Below are positions 30,831 to 40,506 of a DNA stretch of 64,000 nucleotides, in pieces (positions within the stretch are counted from its first letter, which is position 1; every line of letters begins with the position of its first letter). Location: the NCBI RefSeq assembly GCF_025933915.1, contig NZ_JAICZA010000002.1:1-64000 (forward strand). Reading direction: 5' to 3'. The notes under the pieces were generated by a model. It searched no databases and was not told the DNA's origin. It saw nothing but the letters and a program-made list of their open reading frames with translations. Made by a program: the position numbers and the translations under genes. This stretch comes from Mycobacterium sp. Its GTDB lineage: Bacteria; Actinomycetota; Actinomycetes; Mycobacteriales; Mycobacteriaceae.

Positions 30831-31718
30831 CTAGTTCAGCCGCAGCTCGCCGGTTGCGCGCTGCTGGTCGGATTGATGTTTGAGGACCACGCCCAGGGTG
30901 GCGGCGACGACGGCGTCGTCGATGGTGTCCAGGCCCAGCGCGAGCAGTGTGCGGCCCCAGTCGATGGTCTCGGCGATGGACGGGACTTTCTTGAGTTGCA
31001 TCCCGCGCAACACGCCGATGATGCGAACGAGCTCCTCGGCCAGATGTGCGGGCAGCTCGGGGACCCGCGACAACAGGATGCGGCGTTCCAGGTCGGGACT
31101 GGGAAAGTCGATGTGCAGGAACAGGCAGCGACGCTTGAGCGCCTCGGACAGTTCGCGGGTGGCGTTGGAGGTCAGCACCACCAGCGGCGTGCGCTCGGCG
31201 GTGATCGTGCCCAGTTCGGGGACGGTCACCGCGAAGTCGGACAACACCTCCAGCAGCAGGCCCTCGATCTCGATGTCGGCCTTGTCGGTTTCGTCGATGA
31301 GCAGGACCGTGGGCTCGGTGCGCCGGATGGCGGTCAGCAGCGGACGCTGCAGCAGGAATTCCTCACTGAACACGTCATCTTTGGTCTGATCCCAGTCCCC
31401 GTGGCCGGCAGCGTTGCTGGTTTGAATACGAAGTATCTGCTTGGCGTGGTTCCACTCGTAGAGCGCGCGAGCCTCGTCCACCCCCTCGTAGCACTGCAGG
31501 CGGACCAGGCCCGACCCGGTCGCCTGGGCGACGGCGCGGGCCAATTCGGTCTTGCCCACGCCGGCAGGGCCTTCCACCAACAACGGCTTGCCCAGCCGGT
31601 CGGCCAGGAACACGGCCGTAGCGGTGGCGGTGTCGGGCAGGTAGCCGGTCTCGGCCAACCGCCGCGAGACGTCCTCGATGTCCTCGAACAGCGGCTTTGA
31701 CCGGGCGGGCACACTCAC
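30831..31718 (-). CDS. MoxR-family AAA+ ATPase
   Basis: Walker A GPAGVGKTELARAVAQ, Walker B LLIDETDKAD; GTG start 31718 (VSVPARSKPLFEDIEDVSRRL); syntenic with Rv2426c. Confidence 0.9.
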   Translation of the reverse strand: MSVPARSKPLFEDIEDVSRRLAETGYLPDTATATAVFLADRLGKPLLVEGPAGVGKTELARAVAQATGSGLVRLQCYEGVDEARALYEWNHAKQILRIQTSNAAGHGDWDQTKDDVFSEEFLLQRPLLTAIRRTEPTVLLIDETDKADIEIEGLLLEVLSDFAVTVPELGTITAERTPLVVLTSNATRELSEALKRRCLFLHIDFPSPDLERRILLSRVPELPAHLAEELVRIIGVLRGMQLKKVPSIAETIDWGRTLLALGLDTIDDAVVAATLGVVLKHQSDQQRATGELRLN

Positions 31719-31752
31719 AATCGGTTCTCCTAAAACACTTTCGAACGGGGTA

Positions 31753-33036
31753 TCAGGCCGGACGAGTCTGGCCGTCTCCCCACGCAATCCATTTGGTCGA
31801 GGTCAGTTCGGGCAGCCCCATGGGACCGCGGGCATGCAATTTCTGGGTGGAGATGCCGATTTCGGCGCCGAAACCGAACTGCTCCCCGTCGGTGAAGGCC
31901 GTGGACGCGTTCACCATCACCGCGGCCGCGTCGACGCCGTCGGTAAATCGTTGTGCCGCAGCCATATTGGTAGTCACGATGGCCTCGGTGTGGCCGGTGC
32001 CGTATTCGTTGATGTGGGCGATCGCGGCGTCGATACCGTCGACCACCGCCACCGCGATGTCCATCGACAAGTACTCGCGCCGCAGGTCGTCCTCGTGCGC
32101 ATCCTTGGAAAAACCGCCGTGCACCGTCACACCGGCGTTTTGCAGGGCGGTCAGCAGCCGCGGCAGCGCCTCCTCGGCGATGGTGGCGTCGATGAGCAGG
32201 GTCTCGGCCGCGTTGCAGACGCTGGGCCGGCGCGTCTTCGAATTCAGCAGGACCCGCTCCGCCACGTCCAAATCGGCGCCGTCGTGTACGTACACGTGAC
32301 AGTTGCCGACCCCGGTCTCGATGGTAGGCACCTGCGCGTCGCGGACGACCGCGTTGATCAGGTTCGCCCCACCGCGCGGAATCACCACGTCGACCAGGCC
32401 GCGGGCCTGGATCAGATGCGTCACCGTGGCGCGGTCGTCCGAGGAAAGCAGCTGAACCGCGTCGGCGGGCAGGTCCTCGCTGACCAGCGAGGCCCGCAAC
32501 ACCTGGACCAGCGCCTGGTTGGACCGAGTCGCCGATGAGCTGCCGCGCAGCAGCACGGCATTGCCGGACTTCAGCGCCAAACCGAACGCGTCGACGGTCA
32601 CATTGGGCCGGCCCTCGTAGATCATTCCCACGACGCCGAGCGGAACGCGCTGCTGGCGCAGCTGCAGTCCATTCGGCAACGTGTAGCCGCGCAACACCTC
32701 CCCGACCGGGTCGGGGAGCCCGGCGACCTGGTGCAGGCCGGCGGCGATGCCCTCAACGCGCTTGGTGTCCAATGCCAATCGGTCGAGCATCGCGGTCGGA
32801 GTGCCGGCGGCCCGGGCAGCCTCGACGTCTTCGGCGTTGGCCGACAGGATCAATTCGCCATGGGCGGCAATCGCTTCGGCCGCCGAGCGAAGCGCCTGGT
32901 CTTTGGCGACCGTCGGCAACAACGCCAGGACGCGGGAGGCGACGCGGGCGCGGCGGGCGGCGTCGTGCACCTCCCGGCGCAAGTCAGGCTCCCGCTGTTG
33001 AGCCGCTCCGCTGCGGAATGGTGCCTGCAGACTCAT
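31753..33036 (-). CDS. proA: Gamma-glutamyl phosphate reductase
   Basis: [48 protein letters not shown] catalytic Cys. Confidence 0.95.
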   Translation of the reverse strand: MSLQAPFRSGAAQQREPDLRREVHDAARRARVASRVLALLPTVAKDQALRSAAEAIAAHGELILSANAEDVEAARAAGTPTAMLDRLALDTKRVEGIAAGLHQVAGLPDPVGEVLRGYTLPNGLQLRQQRVPLGVVGMIYEGRPNVTVDAFGLALKSGNAVLLRGSSSATRSNQALVQVLRASLVSEDLPADAVQLLSSDDRATVTHLIQARGLVDVVIPRGGANLINAVVRDAQVPTIETGVGNCHVYVHDGADLDVAERVLLNSKTRRPSVCNAAETLLIDATIAEEALPRLLTALQNAGVTVHGGFSKDAHEDDLRREYLSMDIAVAVVDGIDAAIAHINEYGTGHTEAIVTTNMAAAQRFTDGVDAAAVMVNASTAFTDGEQFGFGAEIGISTQKLHARGPMGLPELTSTKWIAWGDGQTRPA

Positions 33037-33130
33037 TGAACCAGGGTATCCGGCCGGGAAAGCCCGGGTGACGCGGCCCGTTCAAGCCCCGATGGCGGCG
33101 ACCCGCTTCACCCGGCGCTCGCGATCGCCG

Positions 33131-34534
33131 CTAGCCGACCCGTTCGCCGCGCCGCGCATTGCGCACCTTGCTGCGCCGCTCTTCGAGGATGCGGCCGAAG
33201 TTCTGCAGCAGCATCGGTGCACGCATCACCAGATGCTCGATGTGTTCTCGATCGATCACCAAGGCGGTGACCTCTTCCAGGGCATACGCGCTGGCCAGGT
33301 TGGGTTGGCGGGTCAGCGCCGTCAGCCCTAGAAATGCTCCCTCGGCCAGGGTGCTGATCGGCAGGATCGTCCCGTCGTCGGCGGTCGCGATGAGCTGCAC
33401 CCGGCCGGCGACCAAGAACGTCATCGCCGCGGGCACCTGCCCGACGTCCTCCACGATTTCCTCGGCGCCATACCGGACGATCCGCGCCGAGAAGCGCAAC
33501 GACCGCTGCTCTTCGGTGCTGAGCCGCAGGGCCGGCGCCACCACCGTGTGCAACGCATGCTCCACGCGTTCGACCGTTGAGAAGTCGTCGTCGGCGTCGT
33601 CGAGGTGCAAACCCTCCCGTCGCGCCGCGTACCAGGCCCACCGCAGGAACGTGGCCGTCGCGGCGCCGGCGTCAGCGGGCGAGTCCAACCCGATCGCCGT
33701 GCGGTAGTCGCCGGCGCCCACGGGCACCGAACGGGGCACGCTGCCGGGCGTGAGCTGCGGTAGCGCACACGCCACCCGCGACAACATCGCGCACACCCGG
33801 TCGGGTGCATCGGCGGTCGAGAACGTCGTCGTTATCGCCACTTTGTGCGGCCCGGGCGGCCGACTGAGATTGGTAAACGAGGTGGTGGCCAGCGCCGCGT
33901 TCGGCATGATCCGGATTCCGCTGCCGGTGTCGATATGCACTGCACGCCAGTTCACTTCGACCACACGTCCGCGCGCGGTGCCGGTGTCCAGCCAGTCCTC
34001 GATCCGGAACGGCTGCTCGAACAGCATGAACAGGCCCGAGACGATCTGGCCGACGGAGTTCTGCAGCATCAGACCGATGACGACCGATGTGACACCCAAC
34101 GCGGTGAACACGCCGCCGATCCGCACACCCCAGATGTACGACGACATCACCGCCAGCCCGATGCAGATTAACGCTATTCGGGTGACATCGATGAAGATGG
34201 TGGGAAGCCTTTTGCGCCAGCTCTTTTCGGGTGCGCCTTCGAACACGGTCGCGTTGAGCCCGGACAGCAGCAACACCACCACCAACAGGCCGAACACGGT
34301 GGTCAGGATTCGCACCGGTATGTCGCCGGCCGGAATCCCCGAGGCCTGCACCAGGAGCAGCAACAACGCGGCGAGCGGCAGCAGGTAATTGCGCAGCAGT
34401 GCGACCTGCCTGGCCAGCGGGCTTTGCCTGCGCAGCAACGCGTCGTGCAGTTCGGTGAGCAGGATCATCCCGATCGGTAATCCGACCGCGATACCGACCG
34501 CCCAGTAGAACCACGTCGAGCCGAAGACGTTCAT
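33131..34534 (-). CDS. MscS-type mechanosensitive channel with C-terminal cNMP-binding-like domain
   Basis: MscS core SSYIWGVRIGGVFTALGVTSVVIGLMLQNSVGQIVSGLFMLFEQPFRIEDWL; C-terminal CRP-like fold; syntenic with Rv2434c. Confidence 0.88.
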   Translation of the reverse strand: MNVFGSTWFYWAVGIAVGLPIGMILLTELHDALLRRQSPLARQVALLRNYLLPLAALLLLLVQASGIPAGDIPVRILTTVFGLLVVVLLLSGLNATVFEGAPEKSWRKRLPTIFIDVTRIALICIGLAVMSSYIWGVRIGGVFTALGVTSVVIGLMLQNSVGQIVSGLFMLFEQPFRIEDWLDTGTARGRVVEVNWRAVHIDTGSGIRIMPNAALATTSFTNLSRPPGPHKVAITTTFSTADAPDRVCAMLSRVACALPQLTPGSVPRSVPVGAGDYRTAIGLDSPADAGAATATFLRWAWYAARREGLHLDDADDDFSTVERVEHALHTVVAPALRLSTEEQRSLRFSARIVRYGAEEIVEDVGQVPAAMTFLVAGRVQLIATADDGTILPISTLAEGAFLGLTALTRQPNLASAYALEEVTALVIDREHIEHLVMRAPMLLQNFGRILEERRSKVRNARRGERVG

Positions 34535-36723
34535 CAGCGCTCCAGCAACCGGTAGATCGCCTGGTCGGTCCCGCCGACCGAAATCGTGCCCGCCGCGGTG
34601 AACTGCCGGACGTCACGCATCGCCTCATACACCTGCGAGCTGACATAGATGCCGGCCTGCGGTGAGCCGCTGTGCATTTGGTAGGCGAGACTCACCGCGC
34701 CGCCCCACATGTCATAGACCAGGCCGGACCGGCCCACCAGGCCACTGACGACGTTGCCGGTGTTGACGCCGACGCGAAGGCCCAGCTGGTGGCTGCCCTG
34801 GCTGTTGAACCGATCGATGATGCGACCGATTTCGAGGGCGAAGTCAACGGCGCGGTGGATGCTGTCCAGCCGGGGGGTGACGACCCCGCAGCTGGCGAGA
34901 TACCCGTTGTGGAACGTGCGGATGCGTTCGACGCCAAGGGATTCGGCGGCCGAATCAAACTGCCGGAAGAGTTCGTCGACGGTGCCGACCAATTCGGCTT
35001 CCGGCATCTCGGTGAAGAGTTCGTCGAGGCCGACGATGTCGGCGTAGATGATGGCGACGTCCTGATGTCTTTGGGCGATGGTTTCCTCGCCATCGCGATA
35101 ACGTTGCAGGACCGACTCGGGCATCAACGCCAGCATCAGGCGGTCGTTCTCGCGACGCTGCTCGTTGAGCAGCTCTTCCTTGATGGCGAGGTTTCGGCTC
35201 ATCTCATTGAAGGCCGCTGTGAGATCGCCGAATTCGTCGCGTGTCCGCACCGGGATGTTGATGTCGTAGTCGCCGGAACTGATCTTGCGGGTGCCCTCCT
35301 CGAGGCGCCGGACCGGGCGTACCGCCGCCTGGGCCACGAACATCGAGGCCACACAGATGGCGAAAATCATTGCCGTGACCGCAATGACGAGGTTCTTACT
35401 GAAGCGGCCCAGCCGCGCAAAAGCATCGGAGTTGTCGCGGGTGGCCAGGATCGACCAGTGCAGATCGGAGTTGGGTATGTTCAACGGGGCGTAGGCTTCC
35501 AATTCTCTGTTGCCCGTGTAATCGGTGGCGCTGATGACGCCGGTCTCCCCACGTTGCGCAGCGCGCAGTCCAGCCGTCGGAACCGGCTGCACCAACGTGG
35601 TGCCACCCAGGCGAAGCGCCCGGTCCACAACGTCGGGCGGGGTGCCGGCCTCGATGGCCTCGTGCCGATATTGCTTCGGGTCTTCGATGAATACCCTTGA
35701 ATCGGAACGCATCAAGTCGTCCGGACCCGCCAGATAGGTCTCGGTGGCCGGTCCCATCCCCGCGGCATCCCAATGTTTGTTGGCGGTCATGATCGTGTTG
35801 ATCTTCCCGACCGGCACCGGCAGGGCCATGACCCCTTCGAATTTTCCGTTCATGCCGACCGGCGACACCACCCAGGCCGTGGGGGTGTCGAGTTGCGGCT
35901 GATACTGCTGGAAGTCGGTGATCCAGACGAAGTCGACATCGTTGGACGCCATGGCTTTTTGGTAGGCACCGCGCAGGTTGGATCCGCGATACGGGCCGGT
36001 GAGGATGTTGGTGCCCAGATCTGGGCCCTTCATGACGCTGTAAACGACGTTGCCCTGCATGTCCAGCAGGAGCGCATCCCGGTAATCGAACCGGGTGACG
36101 ATGCCGCGCATGAAAAAGTCGAAGTGGGCGTTGGCGGCCGACCACGCGCTGCCGTCGCCGGCGTCCTCGGCGGGCGGCGAATCAGCGGTGGGCCTGGGCG
36201 CCGCGGTGTAGTACGCCTGAAGGTATTTCTGTGCGTTGGAACTCGGCAACACGGCCTTGAGATCGATCGCGCTACCGGTGACCTTTTTGATCGGTTTGAT
36301 CATGTCGTTTTCGTAGTAATTGACCAGCGTCTGCTCTTGGGCGGGCGTGATGTTCGCATTGGCCAATTGAGCAAAGGCGGTGGTGAGGTTCGCCGTTGCT
36401 TCGTTGATACCGAAACCGCCGCTCTGCACGATCAGTGAATTCGTCAGCTCCCTGAACAGTGCCTGCACCGCCCGCTTCTGGGACTCGCGCATCTCGATCA
36501 GCCGTTCGGATTCGACTTGGCGCAACGCGGTGCGGCCGGACACGGCTCCGATGAGGCCGATCACCGCGACGCCCAAGATGCTCGAAAGGAGCATAGTGAT
36601 CAGGATTTTGGATTGAATGCCGAACCGGAACCGGCTGCGCCGCGTACGGGTACGCATTGCGGACTGGTGAGCCGGGGCGGGGTCGCTGTGGGGTGCGGCA
36701 TCGGTTAGCTCGCTCGTCGTCAA
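34534..36723 (-). CDS. Membrane class III adenylate cyclase-like protein with HAMP domain
   Basis: RPVRRLEEGTRKISSGDYDINIPVRTRDEFGDLTAAFNEMSRNL (HAMP) + VAIIYADIVGLDELF cyclase domain; TTG start 36723 gives 729 aa; syntenic with Rv2435c. Confidence 0.87.
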   Translation of the reverse strand: MTTSELTDAAPHSDPAPAHQSAMRTRTRRSRFRFGIQSKILITMLLSSILGVAVIGLIGAVSGRTALRQVESERLIEMRESQKRAVQALFRELTNSLIVQSGGFGINEATANLTTAFAQLANANITPAQEQTLVNYYENDMIKPIKKVTGSAIDLKAVLPSSNAQKYLQAYYTAAPRPTADSPPAEDAGDGSAWSAANAHFDFFMRGIVTRFDYRDALLLDMQGNVVYSVMKGPDLGTNILTGPYRGSNLRGAYQKAMASNDVDFVWITDFQQYQPQLDTPTAWVVSPVGMNGKFEGVMALPVPVGKINTIMTANKHWDAAGMGPATETYLAGPDDLMRSDSRVFIEDPKQYRHEAIEAGTPPDVVDRALRLGGTTLVQPVPTAGLRAAQRGETGVISATDYTGNRELEAYAPLNIPNSDLHWSILATRDNSDAFARLGRFSKNLVIAVTAMIFAICVASMFVAQAAVRPVRRLEEGTRKISSGDYDINIPVRTRDEFGDLTAAFNEMSRNLAIKEELLNEQRRENDRLMLALMPESVLQRYRDGEETIAQRHQDVAIIYADIVGLDELFTEMPEAELVGTVDELFRQFDSAAESLGVERIRTFHNGYLASCGVVTPRLDSIHRAVDFALEIGRIIDRFNSQGSHQLGLRVGVNTGNVVSGLVGRSGLVYDMWGGAVSLAYQMHSGSPQAGIYVSSQVYEAMRDVRQFTAAGTISVGGTDQAIYRLLER

Positions 36724-36874
36724 TTGCCTGCCCCTCTTCTCGGGATCCAGCGCCCCTAGCAGACTAGCGTGCGAATACCGAGATATTGAGCGTTTGCCGT
36801 GACGCGATTGGGCATCGAAAGCGCTGGTGGCCCACGTGTGCATTGCCATCCCGACGCGACTAACGTCGGGCGTC

Positions 36875-37753
36875 ATGGCCGAGGTATGTGTGGTGGGCAG
36901 CGTGAACATCGATCTGTCGCTGGGCGTGGACGCCCTTCCGCGGCCCGGCGAAACGGTGTTGGCGTCGTCATTGACACAAGCCCCCGGGGGCAAGGGCGGC
37001 AATCAGGCGGTGGCAGCGGCCCGCGCGGGTGCGCGCGTGCAATTCGTCGGAGCGATCGGCGACGACGCTGCCGCCGGACAGTTGCGCGCCCACCTGCTGA
37101 CCAACGGCGTCGGGCTCGACGGGGCCGTCGAAATCCCCGGGCCGAGCGGTACCGCCATTGTTGTCGTCGATGCCAACGCCGAGAACACCATCGTGGTCGC
37201 GCCGGGAGCCAATGGACGTTTCACGCTGACCGACGACCGCGCGCGCAATGTGGTCGCCAACTGCGATGTGATGTTGACCCAGCTAGAGATTCCGGTCGAC
37301 ACGGCGGTCGCAGCGGCGCAACAAGCTCGTTCGGCCGGAGCGGTCGTCGTCGTGAACGCCTCACCGGCCGGTCAGGATCCCCGCTCGTTGGGCGAGTTGG
37401 CGGCCACCACCGACGTGGTGATCACCAACGAAGAGGAAGCCGACGAATGGCCTTGGCGACCAACACATTTGGTAGTCACCCTGGGTTCGCGCGGGGCCCG
37501 GTACGTCGGCGCCGACGGCGAGTACTCGGTGCACTCCCCCGCGGTGGACGCGGTGGACACCACCGGGGCCGGCGACGTGTTCGCCGGTGTGCTGGCGGCG
37601 AACTGGCCACCCAATCCCGGCTCGCCGGATCAGCGCCGCCTCGCGCTGCACCGCGCCTGCGCGGCGGGCGCGTTGGCGACACTGGTTCCCGGCGCCGGTG
37701 ATTGCGCACCGGACGCCGAGGCGATCGAAAGGGCGCGTCGCAACGCGTCCTAG
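36875..37753 (+). CDS. rbsK: Ribokinase (PfkB family)
   Basis: MAEVCVVGSVNIDLSLGVDALPRPGETVLAS...GGKGGNQAVAAARAGA; DTTGAGDVFAGVLA; syntenic with Rv2436. Confidence 0.92.
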   Translation: MAEVCVVGSVNIDLSLGVDALPRPGETVLASSLTQAPGGKGGNQAVAAARAGARVQFVGAIGDDAAAGQLRAHLLTNGVGLDGAVEIPGPSGTAIVVVDANAENTIVVAPGANGRFTLTDDRARNVVANCDVMLTQLEIPVDTAVAAAQQARSAGAVVVVNASPAGQDPRSLGELAATTDVVITNEEEADEWPWRPTHLVVTLGSRGARYVGADGEYSVHSPAVDAVDTTGAGDVFAGVLAANWPPNPGSPDQRRLALHRACAAGALATLVPGAGDCAPDAEAIERARRNAS

Positions 37754-37769
37754 CCACGCGGCCCGAACG

Positions 37770-39818
37770 CTAGTCTTCGGGGACTTCGCGTTCGATCTCG
37801 TCGAGCCAGATGCGCGCGGACATGTCCGACGGGGCGCGCCAGTCGCCCCGCGGCGACAGTGCACCCCCGTGCGACACCTTGGGACCGTTGGGCAATGCCG
37901 AGCGCTTGAATTGGCTGAACGAGTAAAACCGCTGCACGAAAACCTGCAGCCAGTGTCGAATTTCCTTGAGCGAGTACGACGGTCGCTTGTTGTCCGGAAA
38001 TCCCGGCGGCCAGTTGCCCTGCTCGGGATCACTCCACGCATGCCAGGCCAGGAACGCGATCTTCGACGGCCGGAATCCAAAGCGCAACACGTGGAACAGC
38101 GAAAAATCCTGCAACGCAAACGGCCCGATCTTCGCCTCGCTGCTCTGCAGCTCTTCCTCTTCCCCGCTGGGAACCAGCTCCGGCGTGATCTCGGTGTCGA
38201 GCACCGATTGCAGCACCTCGCTGACCTCGGGCTCGAACTGCTCCGAGGAAATCACCCAGCGGATCAGGTGCTGAATCAGCGTCTTGGGCACGCCGCCATT
38301 GACGTTGTAGTGCGACATCTGGTCGCCGACACCGTATGTCGACCAGCCAAGGCCCAGTTCGGAGAGGTCGCCGGTACCCAGCACGATGCCGCCGCGCTGG
38401 TTGGCCAGCCGGAACAGGTAGTCGGTGCGCAAACCGGCCTGGACGTTTTCGAAGGTGACGTCATAGACCTTCTCGCCGCGCGAGAAGGGGTGATCCATCT
38501 CCTTGAGCATCAGCGCCGCGGTCTCGCGGATGTCGATCTCGGAAAACGTCACACCCAATGCGCGACACAGCTCGATCGCATTGCGCTTGGTGCGGTCCCC
38601 GGTCGCGAAGCCGGGCAGCGTGAACGCCAGAATGTCGCTGCGCGGCCGATGTTCGCGGTCCATCGCGCGGGCGGCAACGATCAACGCGTGCGTCGAGTCC
38701 AGGCCACCGGATATCCCGATGACGACCTTCGGATAATCCAAAGCGCGCAAACGCTGTTCCAGGCCGGCGACCTGGATGTTGTAACCCTCGAAGCAATCCT
38801 GCTCCAGCCGCTGTGGGTCCGCGGGGACGAAGGGGAAGCGTTCGATCTCACGCCGCAGTCCGATATCGCCATCCGGCGGGTCCAGCCGAAACTCGATGCG
38901 CCGAAATGATTCCGCCGTCGTCCGGTGGTGACGCCGGTTGTCGTCAAACGTGCCCATCCGGAGTCGTTCCGCGCGAAGCAATTCGATGTCGATGTCGGCG
39001 ACGCTGCGCCGCTCCCCTTTGGGGAAGCGCTCGGACATGGCCAGCAGCACACCGTTTTCGAACACCATGGTCTGGCCGTCCCAGGCCAAGTCGGTCGTCG
39101 ATTCGCCTTCGCCTGCGGCCGAATAGACGTAGGCGGCCAGGCAGCGCGACGACGCCGAACGGGCCAGCAGGCAGCGGTCCTCGGCGCGGCCGATCGTGAT
39201 CGGGCTGCCCGACAGGTTGGCCAGCACCGTCGCTCCCGCCAACGCGGCTTCCGCGCTGGGCGGAATCGGAACGAACATGTCCTCGCAGATCTCCACGTGC
39301 AGCACGAAGCCGGGCAGGTCGGAGGCGGCGAACAGCAGATCGGGGCCAAAAGGTACCTCGACGTCGACGCCACCGAGGCGGATGGTGCCGCGCTCGTCGT
39401 CTCCCGGCGCGATTTGGCGGCGCTCGTAGAACTCGCGGTAGGTGGGCAGGTACGACTTCGGCGCCACCCCGAGCACCACGCCGCGGTGGATGACCACGGC
39501 GGCGTTGTAGATGCGGTGCCGGTGGCGGACCGGGGCACCGACGACCAAGACCGGCACCAAATCGGCCGAGGACGCGACGATGTCCGCGATGGCCCTTTCG
39601 ACGTCGTCGAGCAGCAGGTCTTGCAAGACGATGTCTTCGATGGAATACCCGGACAGCGTCAGTTCCGGGAACACGGCCATCGCAACGCCGTCGTCGTGGC
39701 ACGCGCGGGCCAGCCGCAAGACCGACTCGGCATTCGCGGCCGGGTCACCGATGACGGTGTGGTGCGTGCACGCGGCGACGCGGGCAAAGCCCTGGCTGTA
39801 AGCGTTGTAAAAGTCCAT
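37770..39818 (-). CDS. nadE: Glutamine-dependent NAD+ synthetase
   Basis: Nitrilase-type amidase N-domain (HVEICEDMFVPIPPS) + VVIGISGGLDSTHALIVAARAMD; syntenic with Rv2438c. Confidence 0.95.
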   Translation of the reverse strand: MDFYNAYSQGFARVAACTHHTVIGDPAANAESVLRLARACHDDGVAMAVFPELTLSGYSIEDIVLQDLLLDDVERAIADIVASSADLVPVLVVGAPVRHRHRIYNAAVVIHRGVVLGVAPKSYLPTYREFYERRQIAPGDDERGTIRLGGVDVEVPFGPDLLFAASDLPGFVLHVEICEDMFVPIPPSAEAALAGATVLANLSGSPITIGRAEDRCLLARSASSRCLAAYVYSAAGEGESTTDLAWDGQTMVFENGVLLAMSERFPKGERRSVADIDIELLRAERLRMGTFDDNRRHHRTTAESFRRIEFRLDPPDGDIGLRREIERFPFVPADPQRLEQDCFEGYNIQVAGLEQRLRALDYPKVVIGISGGLDSTHALIVAARAMDREHRPRSDILAFTLPGFATGDRTKRNAIELCRALGVTFSEIDIRETAALMLKEMDHPFSRGEKVYDVTFENVQAGLRTDYLFRLANQRGGIVLGTGDLSELGLGWSTYGVGDQMSHYNVNGGVPKTLIQHLIRWVISSEQFEPEVSEVLQSVLDTEITPELVPSGEEEELQSSEAKIGPFALQDFSLFHVLRFGFRPSKIAFLAWHAWSDPEQGNWPPGFPDNKRPSYSLKEIRHWLQVFVQRFYSFSQFKRSALPNGPKVSHGGALSPRGDWRAPSDMSARIWLDEIEREVPED

Positions 39819-39877
39819 CGCCCTTCCATTGTCGCCTCAATGGTGTCAACTCCGCGCCCCCGGGTATCCCCGACAGC

Positions 39878-40417
39878 ATGAGCGACACTGCTGTCCTGGT
39901 GGTCGACATGATGAATACGTATCAACATCCCGATGCTGAAGATCTAATACCCAATGTCGAGAAGATCATCGAGCCTTTGACCGATTTGGTCCGGTGGGCA
40001 CATACATCCGACGACGTCGACCTGGTCTACGTCAACGACAACTATGGCGATTTCAGCGCGGAGTTCTCCGGAATCGTCCGCTCGGCGCTCGACGGCGCGC
40101 GGCCTGATCTGGTGAAGCCGATCATGCCCGCACAAGGCAGCCGCCTGATGACCAAGGTCCGCCACAGTGCCTTCTATTCGACGGCGCTGGCATACCTGCT
40201 CGGGCGGCTGGACACCAAGCGATTGATCATCACCGGCCAGGTCACCGAGCAATGCATCCTCTACACGGCCCTGGATGCGTATGTGCGGCACTTTCCCGTC
40301 GTGATCCCGACGGATGCGGTCGCCCACATCGACCCCGACCTGGGCGCGGCGGCGTGCAAGATGATGGAGCAGAACATGTCCGCCGAGCTTACGACCGCGG
40401 CGGCCTGCCTCCGCTAG
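39878..40417 (+). CDS. Isochorismatase-fold cysteine hydrolase
   Basis: AVLVVDMMNTYQHPDAEDL; KVRHSAFYSTAL; IITGQVTEQCILYTALDAYVRHFPVVIPTDAV (D-K-C triad). Confidence 0.85.
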   Translation: MSDTAVLVVDMMNTYQHPDAEDLIPNVEKIIEPLTDLVRWAHTSDDVDLVYVNDNYGDFSAEFSGIVRSALDGARPDLVKPIMPAQGSRLMTKVRHSAFYSTALAYLLGRLDTKRLIITGQVTEQCILYTALDAYVRHFPVVIPTDAVAHIDPDLGAAACKMMEQNMSAELTTAAACLR

Positions 40418-40424
40418 GGACGCA

Positions 40425-40489
40425 GCCGCGAGGGTGCGCAGAATGCCGGCTCCGTCGGCGTGTTGGCGTGCAAACACGCACGCTCGCGC
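40425..40489. repeat. Intergenic palindromic repeat, second copy
   Basis: cgcgaggGTGCG (40427-40438) / CGCACgctcgcg (40477-40488), one mismatch; shares CAAACACGCACGCTCGCGC with 29344-29362. Confidence 0.5.
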
Positions 40490-40506
40490 AGCAGGGCCGG
40501 CTACCG

